From contig OY735227.1 of assembly GCA_963457665.1 (NCBI GenBank), forward strand, positions 52,141,344 through 52,205,343: DNA of 64,000 nucleotides, read 5' to 3'. This document shows, in pieces, positions 1 through 14,799 of the stretch. The DNA is from Thysanoteuthis rhombus. Its lineage: Eukaryota; Mollusca; Cephalopoda; Oegopsida; Thysanoteuthidae. Both the position numbers and the translations under genes were made by a program. Positions within the stretch are counted from its first letter, which is position 1; every line of letters starts with the position of its first letter. Under the pieces are notes generated by a model that worked only from the letters and a program-made list of their open reading frames with translations, was not told where the DNA came from and did no database searches.

Positions 1-2189
1 TATTTTGTGTTATGAATACTTGGGGTATACTTTTTCAGAAATTCCTTTGTTTTCTTTCATTTCTTCCTATTTTTCCTATAAAAAAATATCAGTTCTGTCT
101 CTCTGATGACTTTTAAGGTTGGCAGGTCTGCGGTGGTCAGGCACCACTGATTTAAACTGCTTAGGCAGACTCACGTAATCGCTGAAATTCTCACTGCATA
201 TGGACCCCTTACGAAAAAAACAAAAACAAGTCGAAATTTTTCTGATATTAAATGAGAAAAATTGGGAAAATAGAGAAAAAGATTGTTTGTGTACGCCTTA
301 TAAAGATATTTTGAAAACAAATAATGTAAAAAAACTGTTGCAGAGTAAACAAAAATTATACATAATGATGTGCATCTGAAAGTTTTCTGAAGTTTACACG
401 TGCCAAACGTAGATTTCAAAAATTCACAAAAAATTAAATATTCAATGGATTTTGATAAAATTTGCACCACTCAAAAAACAAGCAAAAGAAGTAACCATTC
501 AAATTTCGGTAAAGATAGATTCTGTGATAACCCTCTCTCCTTTACCCATTTATAATAGCTTTTAAATAATGAATTTTACTGACAGGTCCATGCCAAAATA
601 GATAAATGATGTTTACATTTTTGACAAAGCAGTTTAGGGAAATTGACACCAAAGCATTATTTGGAATTTTAGAAAATGAAAAATAAAGTAAATAAAATAT
701 GGCCCTTTTTGGTAAATTTTAATCTCTATTTGCGAATTTTTATTTCGTAGCTATTTTCCGTGAAAAAAAAAAAAAAAATTCCACGGGGTAGGACAAAATT
801 TTTCTTTCTGATGGCCTCAACTAAATAAGTCTTGCCAATCAAGTGACTTTTGGTCTTTAGAAAGAAACTGAATTTACTCTAATGTTTTGTCTCTCAGAGC
901 TAAATTCCCCGTATTTGATCTGTTAATCACTTATCGATTTCCAATGACTGATTATACAAACTTTACTGTTGAACAAATCAATATCAGATTGTTTCTTATG
1001 CAGCATGAGGCGATTTTTAACCATATTTCGGCTGAGTAACGATGAAACTAACTTTTGCAAATTAAATTATTACCATTTTAAGTGTAAATTATTATAGTTC
1101 TTTTTTTTTAATAATAGAATTTCAATTTAAAAAAACATTCAAGATCGGTCAACAAAAGGCCGTCAAAATTATTGATTTATCAATTGAAAAGTAAAAAAAA
1201 AAAATACGATGAGATTAGTGTAAATTTGTTTTTCTTTTTTTGCGATATTTTGAACTGCACTAATTCTGACAAGAACAAGAAAAGACTTGAGAACACAAAT
1301 TTCAAACTTTTTTTAATAACAGGGTGCAAAGATTTCAAAAGTTCATTGAGTCTACCTACAACTACAGTAAAGACTACTAAATCTGATTTCTTGAACGATT
1401 TTGTGTAAAAACAAGTAGAATTGCAGAAAAACTGTTGAAAATTGTTATTGAGTAAAAAATGGGAAAAAAAATTGCCTTATTTATGAACATGACCAAAGAT
1501 TTTCTCCCGGAACTAAACATCCTAGATAAAAGGAAAGCTTTGAACTCGTGTGAAAGATAATTTCACTGTCAAAATCTTCCTTATTATTTTAAAAAGTTGG
1601 TGAAGAAAATCTGATGTAATCTTTCTATGAGAAAAATCTATCTCAATCGAAGAATTTTTCAGAAGATTAACAGTCATATAATGACGTAAATTTGGCTTTC
1701 GGAAACTTTCCGACATTTCTGATTTATGAAATTTTATTTCTGTATAATAACACTGTCTTAATGTAACACTTATCAGACTTATGAAAAAAAAAACTATATC
1801 ATTGGGTATTTAAAAAAATATTTCATCGATTCTGCACGTGTCTCAATATAAAAATGTTAGAAGAAAAAAATATCTCTGGGTATTTTAAGAAAAATTATTT
1901 ATTCTACAGTTTCCAATATTTTTACACAAAATTATTGACCAAATCATATTTAGTAATTATTGTAATAGTTTTTTTTAGCAAAAACATTGCACTGAAGTGC
2001 AGAAGATATCGACTGCAAAGGGAAAGGCTGATGTTGATAAACGTTCGATGACACAGGAAATTGTGAATCAGTCATAACTATCACCGCAGACAATTTCTTT
2101 AAAGATGCTAGTATTCCTGCATGAAAAAACAACTTTTAGACCTCTATTTAAACCTCTTAATTGCTCTGAAGATCGGAATAACTCTTCCA
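1..2189. other. AT-rich intergenic sequence, no gene seen
   Basis: Very AT-rich with A and T runs. Open frames are short and low in complexity. No repeat family recognised. Confidence 0.6.
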
Positions 2190-2400
2190 GTTACAGTTGC
2201 CTCGGATGGACTAAGATTTTCAAAATTTTAGTGAAAACATTCTTGCGTTCATCAATGGCACAGGAACGTTTAAGTGCTCTTGCTGCCATCAGCATCAATG
2301 AAGAGCTCGCTCAGAAGCTGTCACATGATGATCTAATTAACAATTTTGCTGCCAGGAAATGCAGACGCGTGCTTGGGTTGTTTATATGCAGTGCATGAAA
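2190..2400 (+). mobile_element. hAT-type transposase remnant (C-terminal piece)
   Basis: Reads SSMAQERLSALAAISINEEL, then AQKLSHDDLINNFAARKCRR. This resembles the C-terminal dimerisation end of hAT transposases and domesticated relatives (RLSxLALLSIExELxxxxDxxDIIDxFAxxKARR). The upstream reading is broken. I could not find the catalytic core or terminal repeats, so the family within hAT is open. Confidence 0.5.
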
Positions 2401-5400
2401 GCTTTTCCATTTTCTGTTCTAAACACCTTGTGTGAAGTGATCATTCCTGGGAGACTCCTCTAGTACACAGGTTTCTGGACGCAGATATTGCGGTTTGTTT
2501 TGTATAGAAGAAAAACTTGGTAGTTTGCATGAGCAGTGATAACCACCATAGCTGATGAGACAGAGGAAGGGGAACCAACTATAAAAAAACTAAAACAGCA
2601 TAAAAAACGAGGAAAAAACAAAAGGAATGATGGCTTAACGGCAAAAATGTTGTGAAAACTTCCAGTCAAATCAAAAAGCTCCAGATTCCACGGGCCATCA
2701 CTTTGATTTACATTTTCTTTGTCTACAGCAGCTACTCCTTAAAATTTATGGCTGCAATGCACTTCGTTTTCATGTTCAATTACAGTCACCTAGAGAAGCT
2801 TTGTTGGTCCTCCGATGATTGCAGGAAAATTCATGTATATTTGAATATTTCTGACTTCGCAGTTGTAAAGTTTAGTCTTTTTTGTGTAACCAATTGTATA
2901 ATTTGTTTTCTCATTTGTATATATTCATTTTATCCCAAACATATATTTAGTATATGTTATTTAGCTTATCTAAGTGAATTATTTCATTGTCTTTCCAAAG
3001 TTTGTATTATATATTTCCTGGGTTTAAGATTTACATTTGGGCGTTTTTCTTGAAATGGAGGAGGGGAACCACGAAGCAATTATGCTTTGGGCATCCAAAT
3101 GACTAGTTGCAGAACTGCTCTTAACATGAACTTTATGCTTGGCAAATATTGGAGTGGGTATTATCAGCTGAAGTTAACTTCTCAATGATTCGTTTTTGGC
3201 AAAAAATGCATTAACTGATTTCATTTTTTTTCTTTTTTGACTTTTTTCTTTCTTATTTGTCATTAATTCCATAGTTGATAACTTTTACTAAGCATCAAGA
3301 GCACAACAGAATAACCATAATTCAAACATTACACCCTATTCTGGGAACCAAGTGATGGTTTGTAGCAGTTAAATGTCCGATTTCTACGAAAAAAAAGGTG
3401 CGCTATTTTGAATTCAATATGGTGACTTAAGATGATGCCAAGCTTATACCTATGTAATCAATATCAAAAGTAAAAATGCAGGTCATACGAATGCACATGA
3501 ATCCTATCTCAGCATCCTGGGGGAATTGTTCGAAATATATTCAAAAATATAAATATGAATCCCCAATGATCTAATATGGTAGTACAGATATGATGGTTCC
3601 CATATTGTGTATGGGATAGGCAGTAGTAACGGTAGTTTGTTTTATTTAGCAACGAGATAGTTTAGTTGCTGAGGACAAAGGAATTTGTCTCCACGTGCTT
3701 TGAGGTTTAAGGCAGGTAGTCGATACTCGCCAGGATAGAAGGAAGAATATGCGTGGTAAGTAAGGACATGGACGCAGAGACTGGATAGAGTTGGTAATCG
3801 TAATAAAAACACATACTAATGTTTAAAAATAGGACGTACATTCCATAAAGAGATATACATAAAAATGCATATGAAGCTGAAAGGAAAATATGCGGAAACA
3901 TTAATTAAGATCGATCGTGATAGAAGAAATCAGTTAAGATTAGATTACTACGTAGCATCTTCATAGAACGTTGCTAATTAGTTTTTAAAAAAAGATACTG
4001 TATCCGTGATAGAATATATATATATATATATAGTATAAGCTCGTAGCTTGTTAGAATAGGAAAATAGGAGAAAGGTAGGAGGTGTGTGCAAAGTAGTCGT
4101 AGCCATGTCAGGGCGATGTAACACACTTTGTGATCTCCGATGAACAACTTCTCAGACTTTGGAAAACACATGACAGAAATAGTGTTCGTCACAAAAACAA
4201 ACGTTTCCTGAAGTAAAGATAATTAGAAATTGATAATTGAGTGTAGTAAAAGCATTGTCATTTTCACGGTAGATGGAGATGTAAATACGCGTTTTTGAGC
4301 CAGAGGAGAGGACACGGTCAAGTGGCTGAGCATATATGAGATAGCTCAACACCTACGAAATGAAGTTGGCAATCTTCAGTCACGAGAAAAGGGGACTGAA
4401 AAAAGGACCGATGCTCATTCTCTCCCTATCTAAGTTTAACCGTTTCCAACTCAAAAAAGACAAATCTATTCCTATCCTACTTTGAGCTGGGCAAGCAAGT
4501 CTTTTCCGTTCCCCAAAATTATTTTTCACTTGACCAGTGACTTCAAGATACCATTCTAATTTAGCATCTCTCACGCGACATAGCCACGCAACTTCCACCC
4601 ACCTTTCGTTGGGCCCCGATGAAAAGAGCCTTTTCCTTTCGACCCTGACCCTAACCTTGAGCTGATGTTTTAATTAGGTGACCAATTGTACGGGAGTGAA
4701 ATGCTCACCTTTGCAGAATCCCTTCTGGCGTGTCGTCGAAACCAAAACGTTCATACTGCCAAGTAAGCATATGAGCACATTATGTGCTTCCCTATCAAAG
4801 GAAGGAAACACATTGCAACCTGCGTCACTGGCATTGAAGGCAAAGAAAGGTACTAAGCATGTAGCCCTCAATCAGCTCAAAGACCAACCCCGTCAATACC
4901 CGCTTAATTATTCGTGTTAACTGGTCCTGAAAATCCTTCACATCCAGTAGGTATGCGTTGAATTTCCAGGAACCAGGTTTGATAGGTTTAGCTTGACATT
5001 ACCTAAATTCATTTGTACCCTGACTTATCTATGATCCGAATAAATTACACTGTGAAAACTTGGTCAGCCTTACGTTGACCCTCCTAACTAATACTCGATC
5101 AATGTAACTAGAATATTGTAACATATTTGAGTTGCCAGTATTTATCCAAGCCCATGCTACTTCATTATGGTGTTCATTTCGGAAGATCGATAAGGTCTAT
5201 CCTGTTGATAAAATGCTGGAATTGAATCATGCCCTAGTTGTTAGTATGTGGCCCTCTGTATATATAGGAAGCAAGGATGACATTCCAATCGCCTGCCAAA
5301 ATTACCAACCTTGACGAAATCATGAACAGATTAATTCGCCGAAAGAAATTAACTCGCTAACTCTAGCAGTTGAATGTATAAACCTCAATTAGACAGAAAA

Positions 5401-6271
5401 TGCCCCTTTTATATTAACATTCACGGTGCACAATCTGTTCATCTGGTCGGCATACGCAAGGGAAGACGTTGCATTCAAAGCATGGCTTATTGGCCAAGAG
5501 ACACCCCTCAATTGACTATGTTGAGAAAAGATGAAAATCCCTAGTCAGCACACTCTTATCGTCACTTGGAATAGAGTGTGTCTCTTGAAGATAACACATA
5601 CTCACGTCGAGATGCTGAAGAGTGCGAATGAGCTGAGCTCTTTTTCTACCCATTCCTCATCCATATATCGTTCAGTCTTGCTAAATAGAATGCCATTATC
5701 GGTTCACTGGTGTGGGGCACCGGAAACAAACTTGCCTGGGGTCAGGATGCCGATGGTGGGTTCCATGGGCTCCATGCCCATCTCAGTTTTGATGGATCTA
5801 TTATAGCACACGCAACTGATTTCCCAATGGAAAGTTAATTTTTTTTTTTGGCCTCTTTTGGGAGGCAGTTAGAGATGGCGGTAACAGCTGTGATGGTTGG
5901 AGGAGGAAGTGAAGGGCATTTGTTGACTGAAGGGAAGTTTGTTTTTTCTGAGAGGGAAGTTGGGCAGACAGACTCGGCCAGTGGCAGTCCATTTAATTAT
6001 GTTTTTGGGAGGGGGATTTATGAGGGAACTTTTCACTATTTTGAGGAGGTAAAAAGTTGTTTGAGGGGTAGTGGTAACCTTCTCTGCTAGCTGTCAGGTC
6101 TTTCATTGAATTGGGAGCTCCATTGCCTTGGCCTTTTCCCCGTTCTTTGTCCAGTCCATATATGACTGCAGGGTTGCACCTCTTGAGGCTGTTGGTGTCT
6201 CCCAGTTTGGGGGCATTTGGGGACTGAGACACCGATATTTTAGCCTTCTTCCCACCCTTTCCAATAACCTG
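2401..6271. other. No gene recognised; part may be decayed retroelement
   Basis: 2401-4380 is AT-rich and featureless apart from a (TA)9 at about 4015. 4380-6250 is richer in G and C and may extend the degraded ORF at 6272-6688, but I see no catalytic motifs. Confidence 0.4.
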
Positions 6272-6688
6272 CTATTCTCTCTTCGACTTCTCTTTTGATG
6301 TCATCTTATTAGATAACGGTGAGGGTGGTTCAGATAAGCAGAGACCTACATGACAGTGGACCTGATTTTTCTGGTCCTGGTAATGGGCAAATCTTTGTGA
6401 AATTCTTTTGTGACGGTCCGAGTGAATAGAGGGATCTTGTGTCTGTACAGTCGGTTTCTTTTTACAGATAGCAGCGAATTGACCACTTTCACCACATATC
6501 TGGAAAACTGGCCACCTACCTTTCACGATAAGAAGCAGACTTTTCTGGTCGTCCATGTCCAAATAGTTGGGAATGGCGAGGAAAGCTTTCCTATCGATCA
6601 TCAGATCGAACCGCCTTTGAGACAATTTCTCTGTATTGCAGGAAAAATGTCCTAATGTGTTCTTTAAGGACATACGAAAGTATCTCAT
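6272..6688 (-). pseudogene. Degraded retroelement ORF with zinc-knuckle-like motif
   Basis: Minus-strand stretch reading RKAFLAIPNYLDMDDQKSL, then VKGRWPVFQICGESGQFAAIC. It recalls nucleic-acid-binding ORFs of non-LTR retrotransposons, where a GRxPxCxxCGxxGHxxxxC knuckle follows a small fold. The first Cys and the His of the knuckle are lost. The sequence from about 4400 to 6250 has a similar higher-GC texture and may belong to the same element, but I recognise no RT there. Confidence 0.35.
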
Positions 6689-8504
6689 CTGGAGATTCCT
6701 TTTTCTCAGGGCTATGCAGTGTTCTTCACTGGGCAGCAGTACATGTCACATGGCAGAACCTATCCTTTCACAACCTGTTCCACCTTTACCCCAAAACTGG
6801 TTAGTGATTTTATCTAAAAGCTAATACTGTGATTTGTATCTAAAGCTAATACTTATTCATTTTCGTATTTGATTTCCTCAAAGAATAAAGGAGTTGCCAC
6901 AGTATGAAAGTAAGTTAACTTTGCGAAAAGATATGGGCAGGTAGAACAAACTTTATTCGAAAATCCGACTTTAAATTCTGTCATCTGCTGATAATAGAGG
7001 GGGAAGGTGATCATTTTCTAGCTAAGTTGAACTTTTTAAACAATAGAGAATGAAACTTATCTACCATAGTTGGACAGCGCAGGACGGGGCGTGAAAATCT
7101 TGTATTATCATTAATGAAAATGTGCTAAATTGTTATCGGTATCCCTTTTAAATCTTTAGTTGTATCCAACAATTCATCCGTGATTCAACGCCTGTTGTTA
7201 CTCACCCAGAGATGAATGGTATTATCCAACATCAGAAAACACTGGAACTGGAGAAGATAGTTATATAATTCTATTAATTTGATTCTTGCGAATTCTAAGC
7301 AAGTGCTAAAACGAGTACTACTAGAAACAAAAAAAAATTTAACTAGTAAATCGTGGCGTGGCAAAATATCATATTTTGTGATAATCGTGCAGTAGGTGTT
7401 AAGTTTTTGCAATCTGGCATGGTTTTAGATATGACCATATTACTTTCAAAAAAACACCGTAAGCAAGTTGGTGTCGAACTCTGGTGCCCTTTACACACAA
7501 TCGAATAATGCTGCGACCAAAAAGCGTCAAATCCGCGTCCCCGTTCCTGGTAGCCCCAGATTACTAATTATACGTATTTGTTATGAGAAATCCATTTTCT
7601 GTTATTCTAATGAAATCTCTTAAAGCTTAAATAGAAATGATTTACTTTTGTCAGTGGCGGCTTTAGGTCAAACTGCACTCACTGCTAAAAGGTTTAAATG
7701 TTTTGGGGGAGGGTGGAAAGTTTTAATCTGATCTTCACTCAAAAGTTGTTTTTTAATTGTATTCAAAACAAAATATAAAATAGTTTTAGAAATAAAGATG
7801 AATTTCGTCTATTGAGTACAATTATTGTAAAATTTTCTCGGAATAGAGTCACTTCTTCCACTTCTTTCGGCACATTGCAGCAACAGATGAGTCAGTGGTC
7901 AATTTCACGTGCTGTCTCATTTTGTGTACCTATTACAGTCTTGAGGAGTCTTTCTTATGATTTTTTTTTTCAGAAAATAAACATCTAAAAAATTTCTCGT
8001 AGAATCTCTCTGTTTACAGCTAATGTCATTCTTTTATTACTCAACTTGCTGTTTATTCAAAAGTTTGTTTCATGTTTATTTTTCATGGGTGATATGAGAA
8101 TAAATAGAATCACCACATCATGAAAAATATGACATTGGATAGTCATCAGAACAACATTATCCTAGTATCACTCAGGAATATGTACATACAAACATTAAAC
8201 GCATTTGTTCATTGATATTCTTCAGTTATATTTTACTTTGGTCATGGAGATTAAGTTTTATTTCTATTGATAGAAATAAAATAAACTGCCAAACCCTATA
8301 TTAATTGAGAAAAGAAATACAATCACGAATTTGCTCCCTTCTTATTGCACCTCTTAAGCTCTGCCCTTTCTGCAGTTGCTCATTGTGCCGATCTCATGCG
8401 CAGTCTCTGCCACTGGAAAGTGAAAGGATTCTATTAACTGAACGCTAATTTAATGGAACGATAAGGAGCCCTCAAACCCATCAAATTCAGCTCTTTTTCA
8501 TAGA

Positions 8505-8665
8505 TTCTATGAATGATCTCCCTTGACTGTCATAATTTCAATGGATGACCTCCCTTGACATTCGTAATTCCTGTATTACCTCCCTTGACTTCCATAGATC
8601 CTGAATCATCTCCCTTGACTTTCTTAGTTTCTGAATCACCTCGTTTAACTTTTCGCTTTGCAGAC
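8505..8665 (+). repeat. 30-bp minisatellite, five copies
   Basis: The core CTCCCTTGAC begins at 8518, 8550, 8580 and 8610, with a decayed fifth copy (CTCGTTTAAC) at 8640. Consensus is roughly CTCCCTTGACTTTCATAATTTC plus eight bases. No coding continuity is seen. Confidence 0.85.
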
Positions 8666-10515
8666 AACATTTGGCATTACAAATGTCAGTAGTTTTTAGA
8701 TTCAATTTCATAAGAAATTATTTCAGTTTCGTTGAAATTTTACCGTAACTCCCTTTTCTCAAAATTTTCATTATTGACTCAACAAAGTAAATGTAACGTA
8801 CTCTACGTTTCATAGTTTGCAAATAAAAATGCTGCCTCTTTCCCAATACAATCGTCACTTGTGATTTAGTTATTTCTATACGCATATATAAAAATGCATA
8901 TCTGTAAAAACTCATTTTTTTATCTATGCGGAAAAATTGAATAAGAATATTTCCATGTAAGCGAGAATATCTAATACTTTTTTTTTTCAAATCTAAAACA
9001 CTAAGAAGATAAATATTTTAGTTAGGTTTGTGAACTCTTAACTCAAATTATCCAAAATATCTAATTCTCCCACGACTCAGAACTTTTAAATCACTTTTCA
9101 CCACGTATTTGCACGATTATTTGGAGAAACAGTATCAGAAATAACAACGTTTAATGAATTTAGTTGCAAATTAGTTATTTCACGTCAAATCACCCGGAAT
9201 TTTTTAGGAAATTCAAAATATTAAGTCCATATCTATCAAAGTTTTGAAATTGATAGAGGAAATTTTACTCAATTTTTATCGATTTTGCTGAACAAACCTT
9301 TCTGTACAATCATCAAACATTGGGATTCTCTACCAATTATACAACAAAGAATGGGAAGGGGGAAATGGGTACTGGCGCTTATCAATTTTTGCGTTAATTA
9401 TGAGCAATACAAAGGTCAACCAACATACATGTAAAAGAAAATTATAACATTACCTTTTGAAGGTTCCTTATTGTAGACCACACAATACGGTAAAGAAGGG
9501 ACTTTGTCACGAGAGAAATGTTTTGTTTATTGCGTCCAATCTGAAAAGAGGATGCTTTGTACTATCAAAGAATTTGTCAGAAAGTTTGTGGGTGAATATA
9601 GTGTGAGAAAGGCCGGAAAAAGGTACTCGTGTCAGTTTTTGATTATGGCCCGTAACTTTTCTTCTGAGGTAAAGGAAATGGTCAGAAAAAACAGGATTCT
9701 TGGTTGTCGTACAATATGGCTGCTTACTTGTCTTGTTAAGTATAGTGAACAAAATGGCCTGGAAGACAAGACTTATTGAATAATAGTAGAAATTGCCGGC
9801 ACCTGGAATTACCAAATAATTTGGAAGAAATGCCAAAACTGGACACAACACTGACTTGGGGGAAATGTTGAGTATGAAACATTAGTTCCAAAAAGGAAGT
9901 TCAGCAGCAGCATCAAACTGGTGTGAGATCATCTTCAGATATATAAGAATTTTTGGTGAAAATATGAAAATAGTGCTTATCTGCTCAGTTAATCAAATAA
10001 GGACATGAACATAAGCAATTTTGAGGACAACCAAAAAACAAGCATATTTCAAACATTCTGACATCTACGATAGAAATCGATTTGGTTACTCCAAACACCT
10101 GACTTACTATAATAAATGACGAGGAAAAAATATGAATGCTTTATCTGGCGTACATTTTCAAAGTGGGCATCATCTTTTTATGTTTTGGATCTACGGCTAT
10201 TTTCAGAGCATCCTAGAAGGAAAGGTACCCTTGATCTGATTGAATTTTTGGATTTTTCAAAGGTTAGCGCGAGTCACAAAGTGTCAAAGCTGTACATGCC
10301 GTATTAATGTCAGTGGTTGGGCAGAAAAGCTTGTGCAGCAAAATACATAGGATTGAGTGAAACTTTTAATTTCAAAACGAATAGAGATATGGACCCAATA
10401 TTTGGGGATTCTCCTTGTGTTTTGTATTGGGGCACCTATGTTGTTTTTGTTTTTTTTCGGCAGAATCTAAGGAGATGACTTAGAGAGCTCTAGGTGATTT
10501 GATATGGAATGACTC

Positions 10516-10637
<122 letters not shown>

Positions 10638-11487
10638 TAATAGATATGAAGAAAATGATTAATTTTTTAAAAATTAATTTCAACCCTAATCTTACCATTA
10701 ACAATAGTTTAGATGAAATTAACTAAAATGTAAATGTCTGGAATAGGTTAGCAGCAGCTGCATGAGTCAGTGTTAATGATTATTTCCTTTAGATATTTTG
10801 AAAGATTTGAATATAACAAAGTTTACGAACCAAAAGCAAATATTTACAACAACAAAAAATATCTGGAATCAAGCAAATCATTTTTAAACTAATTTAAGAT
10901 ATCGTTAATTTCTTATTCATTTTTGTTTCAGTAAAATTCCTGTCAGTCTAGACTGTTGAAATCATTGGCGATATTTTCTGCCTAAGAATACTTATGCATC
11001 AATTTATTTTTCCTTCAGTAAGAGGTTTTATTGTTTGTTTGGTTGTTTTTTTTGCATTCTTTTGGCGTAGAAATTATTCATAAATTTTTCATTATTGTGA
11101 ATGAGTTTTTACTTACAGAATGAAGGAAGTATCTCAAGTTCATAATGTACTCCTTCAAGCGCTTTAACTGTCATCAGTCATTTTCAGGAAGTGTTCCGAA
11201 GAATGTTCAAGGTAATAGTGATAAAAAATCTTCAGATAGAATTGACTAGTCTATAGTGACTTTTGTAAATAGATTGTTTACTCTGGCAACAGTATTTCCC
11301 AGGAAAATGCCTTTATTGTAAGGTGTTAGATAACAATTTGATTATTCAATAACTCGTGAATAATTGATGCGACTTTCATTATAGGCACTTTAAAAGACCT
11401 TTTTCCCACTTAGTAAGAAATTTCATTAATGGTCTGTTGTCAAGCTTTGATAAAAATTTTGAAATTTGCTTGAAAGAGGAATTGCTG

Positions 11488-11490
<3 letters not shown>

Positions 11491-11578
<88 letters not shown>
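11491..11578. repeat. (TA)n microsatellite
   Basis: Uninterrupted TA for about 88 bp. Confidence 0.97.
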
Positions 11579-11580
<2 letters not shown>

Positions 11581-12289
11581 AAACATAATAGCAGAATGTC
11601 TTTTAACACTGCTCATTGGGTGTGAAAGGTTGTTTGATGATCACTATTGTGATGATATTGAAAACTCAAAACATACTCGCTAGATAGTAGATGCTTCAGT
11701 AATTCTTAATGAAAATACTCTTCAAATCACGTCTTTTTCAGGAAATTAAAATAATAAAATTATAAAATACGTATACAATAAAAAATGATAACGAGACATG
11801 ATGAGTTTTTTCTTCAAAATCTGCACCCATACACATACAATTACCACAAAGCACTAACTTAAAGCAAAGGAAGTACATTATTTTTTTCATATGTTAAAAT
11901 AATGAACGGAGAAATTTCAGGGCTTCCCTAGATATAGGAGCAAGTTATACTACAAATAGGATTCGAGCTGATAAAATAGGACAAATTTACTGACAGCTAA
12001 TGGGTCCCCTCTAAAAATTGATTGAAAAAACTTGATTGCTAATTAGAATAGAAAATAATCCACCATCACGGCTTTCGTGTAGTAAGAAATACAAATAGAA
12101 ACATTGTATTAGGTGCGACTCGTTGAAACAAAATCGGATAGGGTTTTATTTTGAAGGGGGGGCATCTAAGAATCGATAGTATAGCGTTAGGAGAAGATAT
12201 ATACATTTCCTCCAGAGATAGACTAAATGATAAGATGAAATAGAAGCCTCAGAATATGCATAAATGCATTGCGAAGACTAGACTAAGGT

Positions 12290-13480
12290 CAGGAGACCCA
12301 TTCGAGAACAAGGAGTAGACGTTTCAAAGTTGTGTGGTACATTGGTTGCTAATGCTGTGGTCCAAATAAGAAAGTCACGTAGGTTTCCTCTAGTTATACT
12401 ATGTAACACCAATCAAACGGTCAACTTAAAACGGGTTTACCCGATAGCTAGGCTTAGCCAGGCGGGTAGTGTAAATTAAATCTCCCTGCCTGATAGAAGA
12501 CTATATCAAAAGTCATTGACAAAGAAATAGAGCAGGTTGGAGTACCCAGAGGATTTAAGACGGAAATTGATTAACTATACAGGGAGAATAAAGACTTGTT
12601 CGCTAGCGGGATAGGAATCGAGGAAGGACAGATGTTGTGAAAATGCGAATAGGGCATGAACCCAAGAACTGTACTGCACATCAATTAAACAAAGAAAAAT
12701 AGTGGACACAGTGATAGATTATATGATGCTGGCAGATGTTATACGGAAGGCCTGGGGCCTGTGAGGTTTTCTAATAGTGCTGGTGGAAAGAAAATGGTAG
12801 CGTCCCTAAGCTCAGAAAAATATTTCTCTAAGTCTAGGTACTGGCAAGTTGAATCGCACAAAGATGACAATGAGAAAGGTGCATTCACTTGTCATCTTGG
12901 GTCATTCTATATCAACGTTAATCAACGTTATGCTATTTGGACTGAATAATGCACTCAACCAGTTCAAAGAACTGATGTCTATCATATAACAGGATTAGGA
13001 GAATTTCGTTCTAGCATGTGATCTCTGATAAGGTAGATCATTTGGAACATGTGAAAAATGTGATTTGAGGAAGTTCAACCTGAGATTGAATCCCGGTAAA
13101 TATGAGTTCTGTAAGAGAGAGATACAATAGGTTTTAGAATTAGCGATAAGGGCATACAGCCAGACTATGATAAGGTTAGGACTATACAAGCAGTTGCAAC
13201 TCCAACCACTGTCACACAGATTAGAGAGTTCTTATCATCGGACAGTCTACCTTGGTTAAGTCATTGATTGAATTAATAAGAAAATATACACATTTTCAAT
13301 GGGACGACGCGTTCGACGCGTTTCAAGTCACTTTAGGTCGCCAGGAAAAATTATCTTTCTGATATGGTTACTTCAGAAAATCTGAACCTAAATAAGGATT
13401 ATAGGTTATATACTGACGCCTCAGATTTTTAGATAGGTGCATGCTTAATGCGGCAGGTTCATGATGTAGGTTGAGAATAA
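12290..13480 (+). mobile_element. Ty3/gypsy-type LTR retrotransposon fossil (pol part)
   Basis: Scattered translated pieces on the plus strand recall Ty3/gypsy reverse transcriptase (YWQVE, KDDNEKGAFTCHLG; then CEFCKREIQ-like and a TVTQIREFL-like stretch) and RNase H (YTDASDF...GACLM). The element is badly broken, with many breaks, and looks old. No terminal repeats were found, and gag and integrase are not recognised. Confidence 0.65.
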
Positions 13481-14366
13481 GAAGTAAAAATAATTCTTTT
13501 TGGTAGATTGGTGACCTGACAGTGTAACAGCCTGAAACTAGGTCCGAGTCGTACTCCTTGAACAATGAAAAAGGAAAAATGGTACTCATTAGGTTGTAAC
13601 TTAGTATAAGTCCATACTCATCCATTTTTTCAGGGTGAAACAGGTAGGGCAATTGTCTACATGGAGGTGGGAGTAGCTTGTTTTGATTAATTGTACATTT
13701 GTTTTTAATTTTAATCTGGTTTTCTCTTTTCTTTTTTCTCAAAGAATCACCCTGGACATCCTGTAATGGAATCTTATCCTTTCATTATAAACATAGAAAA
13801 TACAGTTTGCTGGTTAAACAATGAATTAGGAAAATTGGTAGTAATACTAGTAATAGAAATTTCAAAGGAAGCTAACAAAGAATGAAAAACATGACTTCCG
13901 TTGTGAAGAAACAATTTAACATTAGGAATACATTTTTTCTTAAAGTTCCAAATAAAGGTACTTAGCCATCATAGAAGGATGAAATCAGACTTGCTTCTTG
14001 CAATAGAAGTGACTTCACAAGCTCAAATGTACCTTTTCACCTCATGATCCCAGCTACTTTTCTATTCTTTTATAGAATGAGACCTTTTTTGATTATCTGT
14101 ATTTTAATTTTTGATTTTGTTCTGGTTTATCGTTTTTCTTTAGAGAATTACTTTGAATATTCTATTATGGAGTCTTGAAAATAGAGACACCATATTTTCT
14201 GTTCATCATTTAAAACATAGAAAATACAGTTATGGAACATATTGTTAATCTGTCATTCATATTTCCTTGTTTCCGCGCAAGAGAACAGATGCTTGGATTC
14301 AAGCTTGGTATTATATCTTTTGAAACCCATTACGAAGATGTTACTTGTCCTTTGTATTTATTCAGA

Positions 14367-14396
14367 CATATATATATATATATATATATACATATA

Positions 14397-14457
<61 letters not shown>
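14367..14457. repeat. (TA)n microsatellite
   Basis: TA run interrupted once by CATATACTTA. Confidence 0.96.
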
Positions 14458-14460
<3 letters not shown>

Positions 14461-14799
14461 GAAAAAAAGCAATCTGAAAACCAAGTGTTAATACGAATAT
14501 ATTGTTTGTTCATATTTGTGGTGATAACTTCACCATGAGATGGGTTCATCTGATTAAGGATGGGTAAATGATGGCACAAACTAAAAAAAAAAAAACAGAT
14601 GCAGGGGAGGGAGAGTCTTATCTATGTGGTGGTATGAAAAGGCTGAGATGTGTGAAGGTTAAGGAACGGGGGCGGAGAAGATGGAAGGGGGATTTGTGTA
14701 AGTGTGGAGGTGTGTGAGTGCTGGTTCGGGTGGGTCTATGTGTGTGGGATCATATAGGAGTGTATGTCAGTTTAGCAGAATAGTTTGTTGATGACTGTG

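Noticed and set aside
2652-3053. 133-codon plus-strand frame with hydrophobic stretches, possible membrane protein
   Set aside because: The hydrophobicity follows from T-rich sequence. No domain, start context or splice support is seen.
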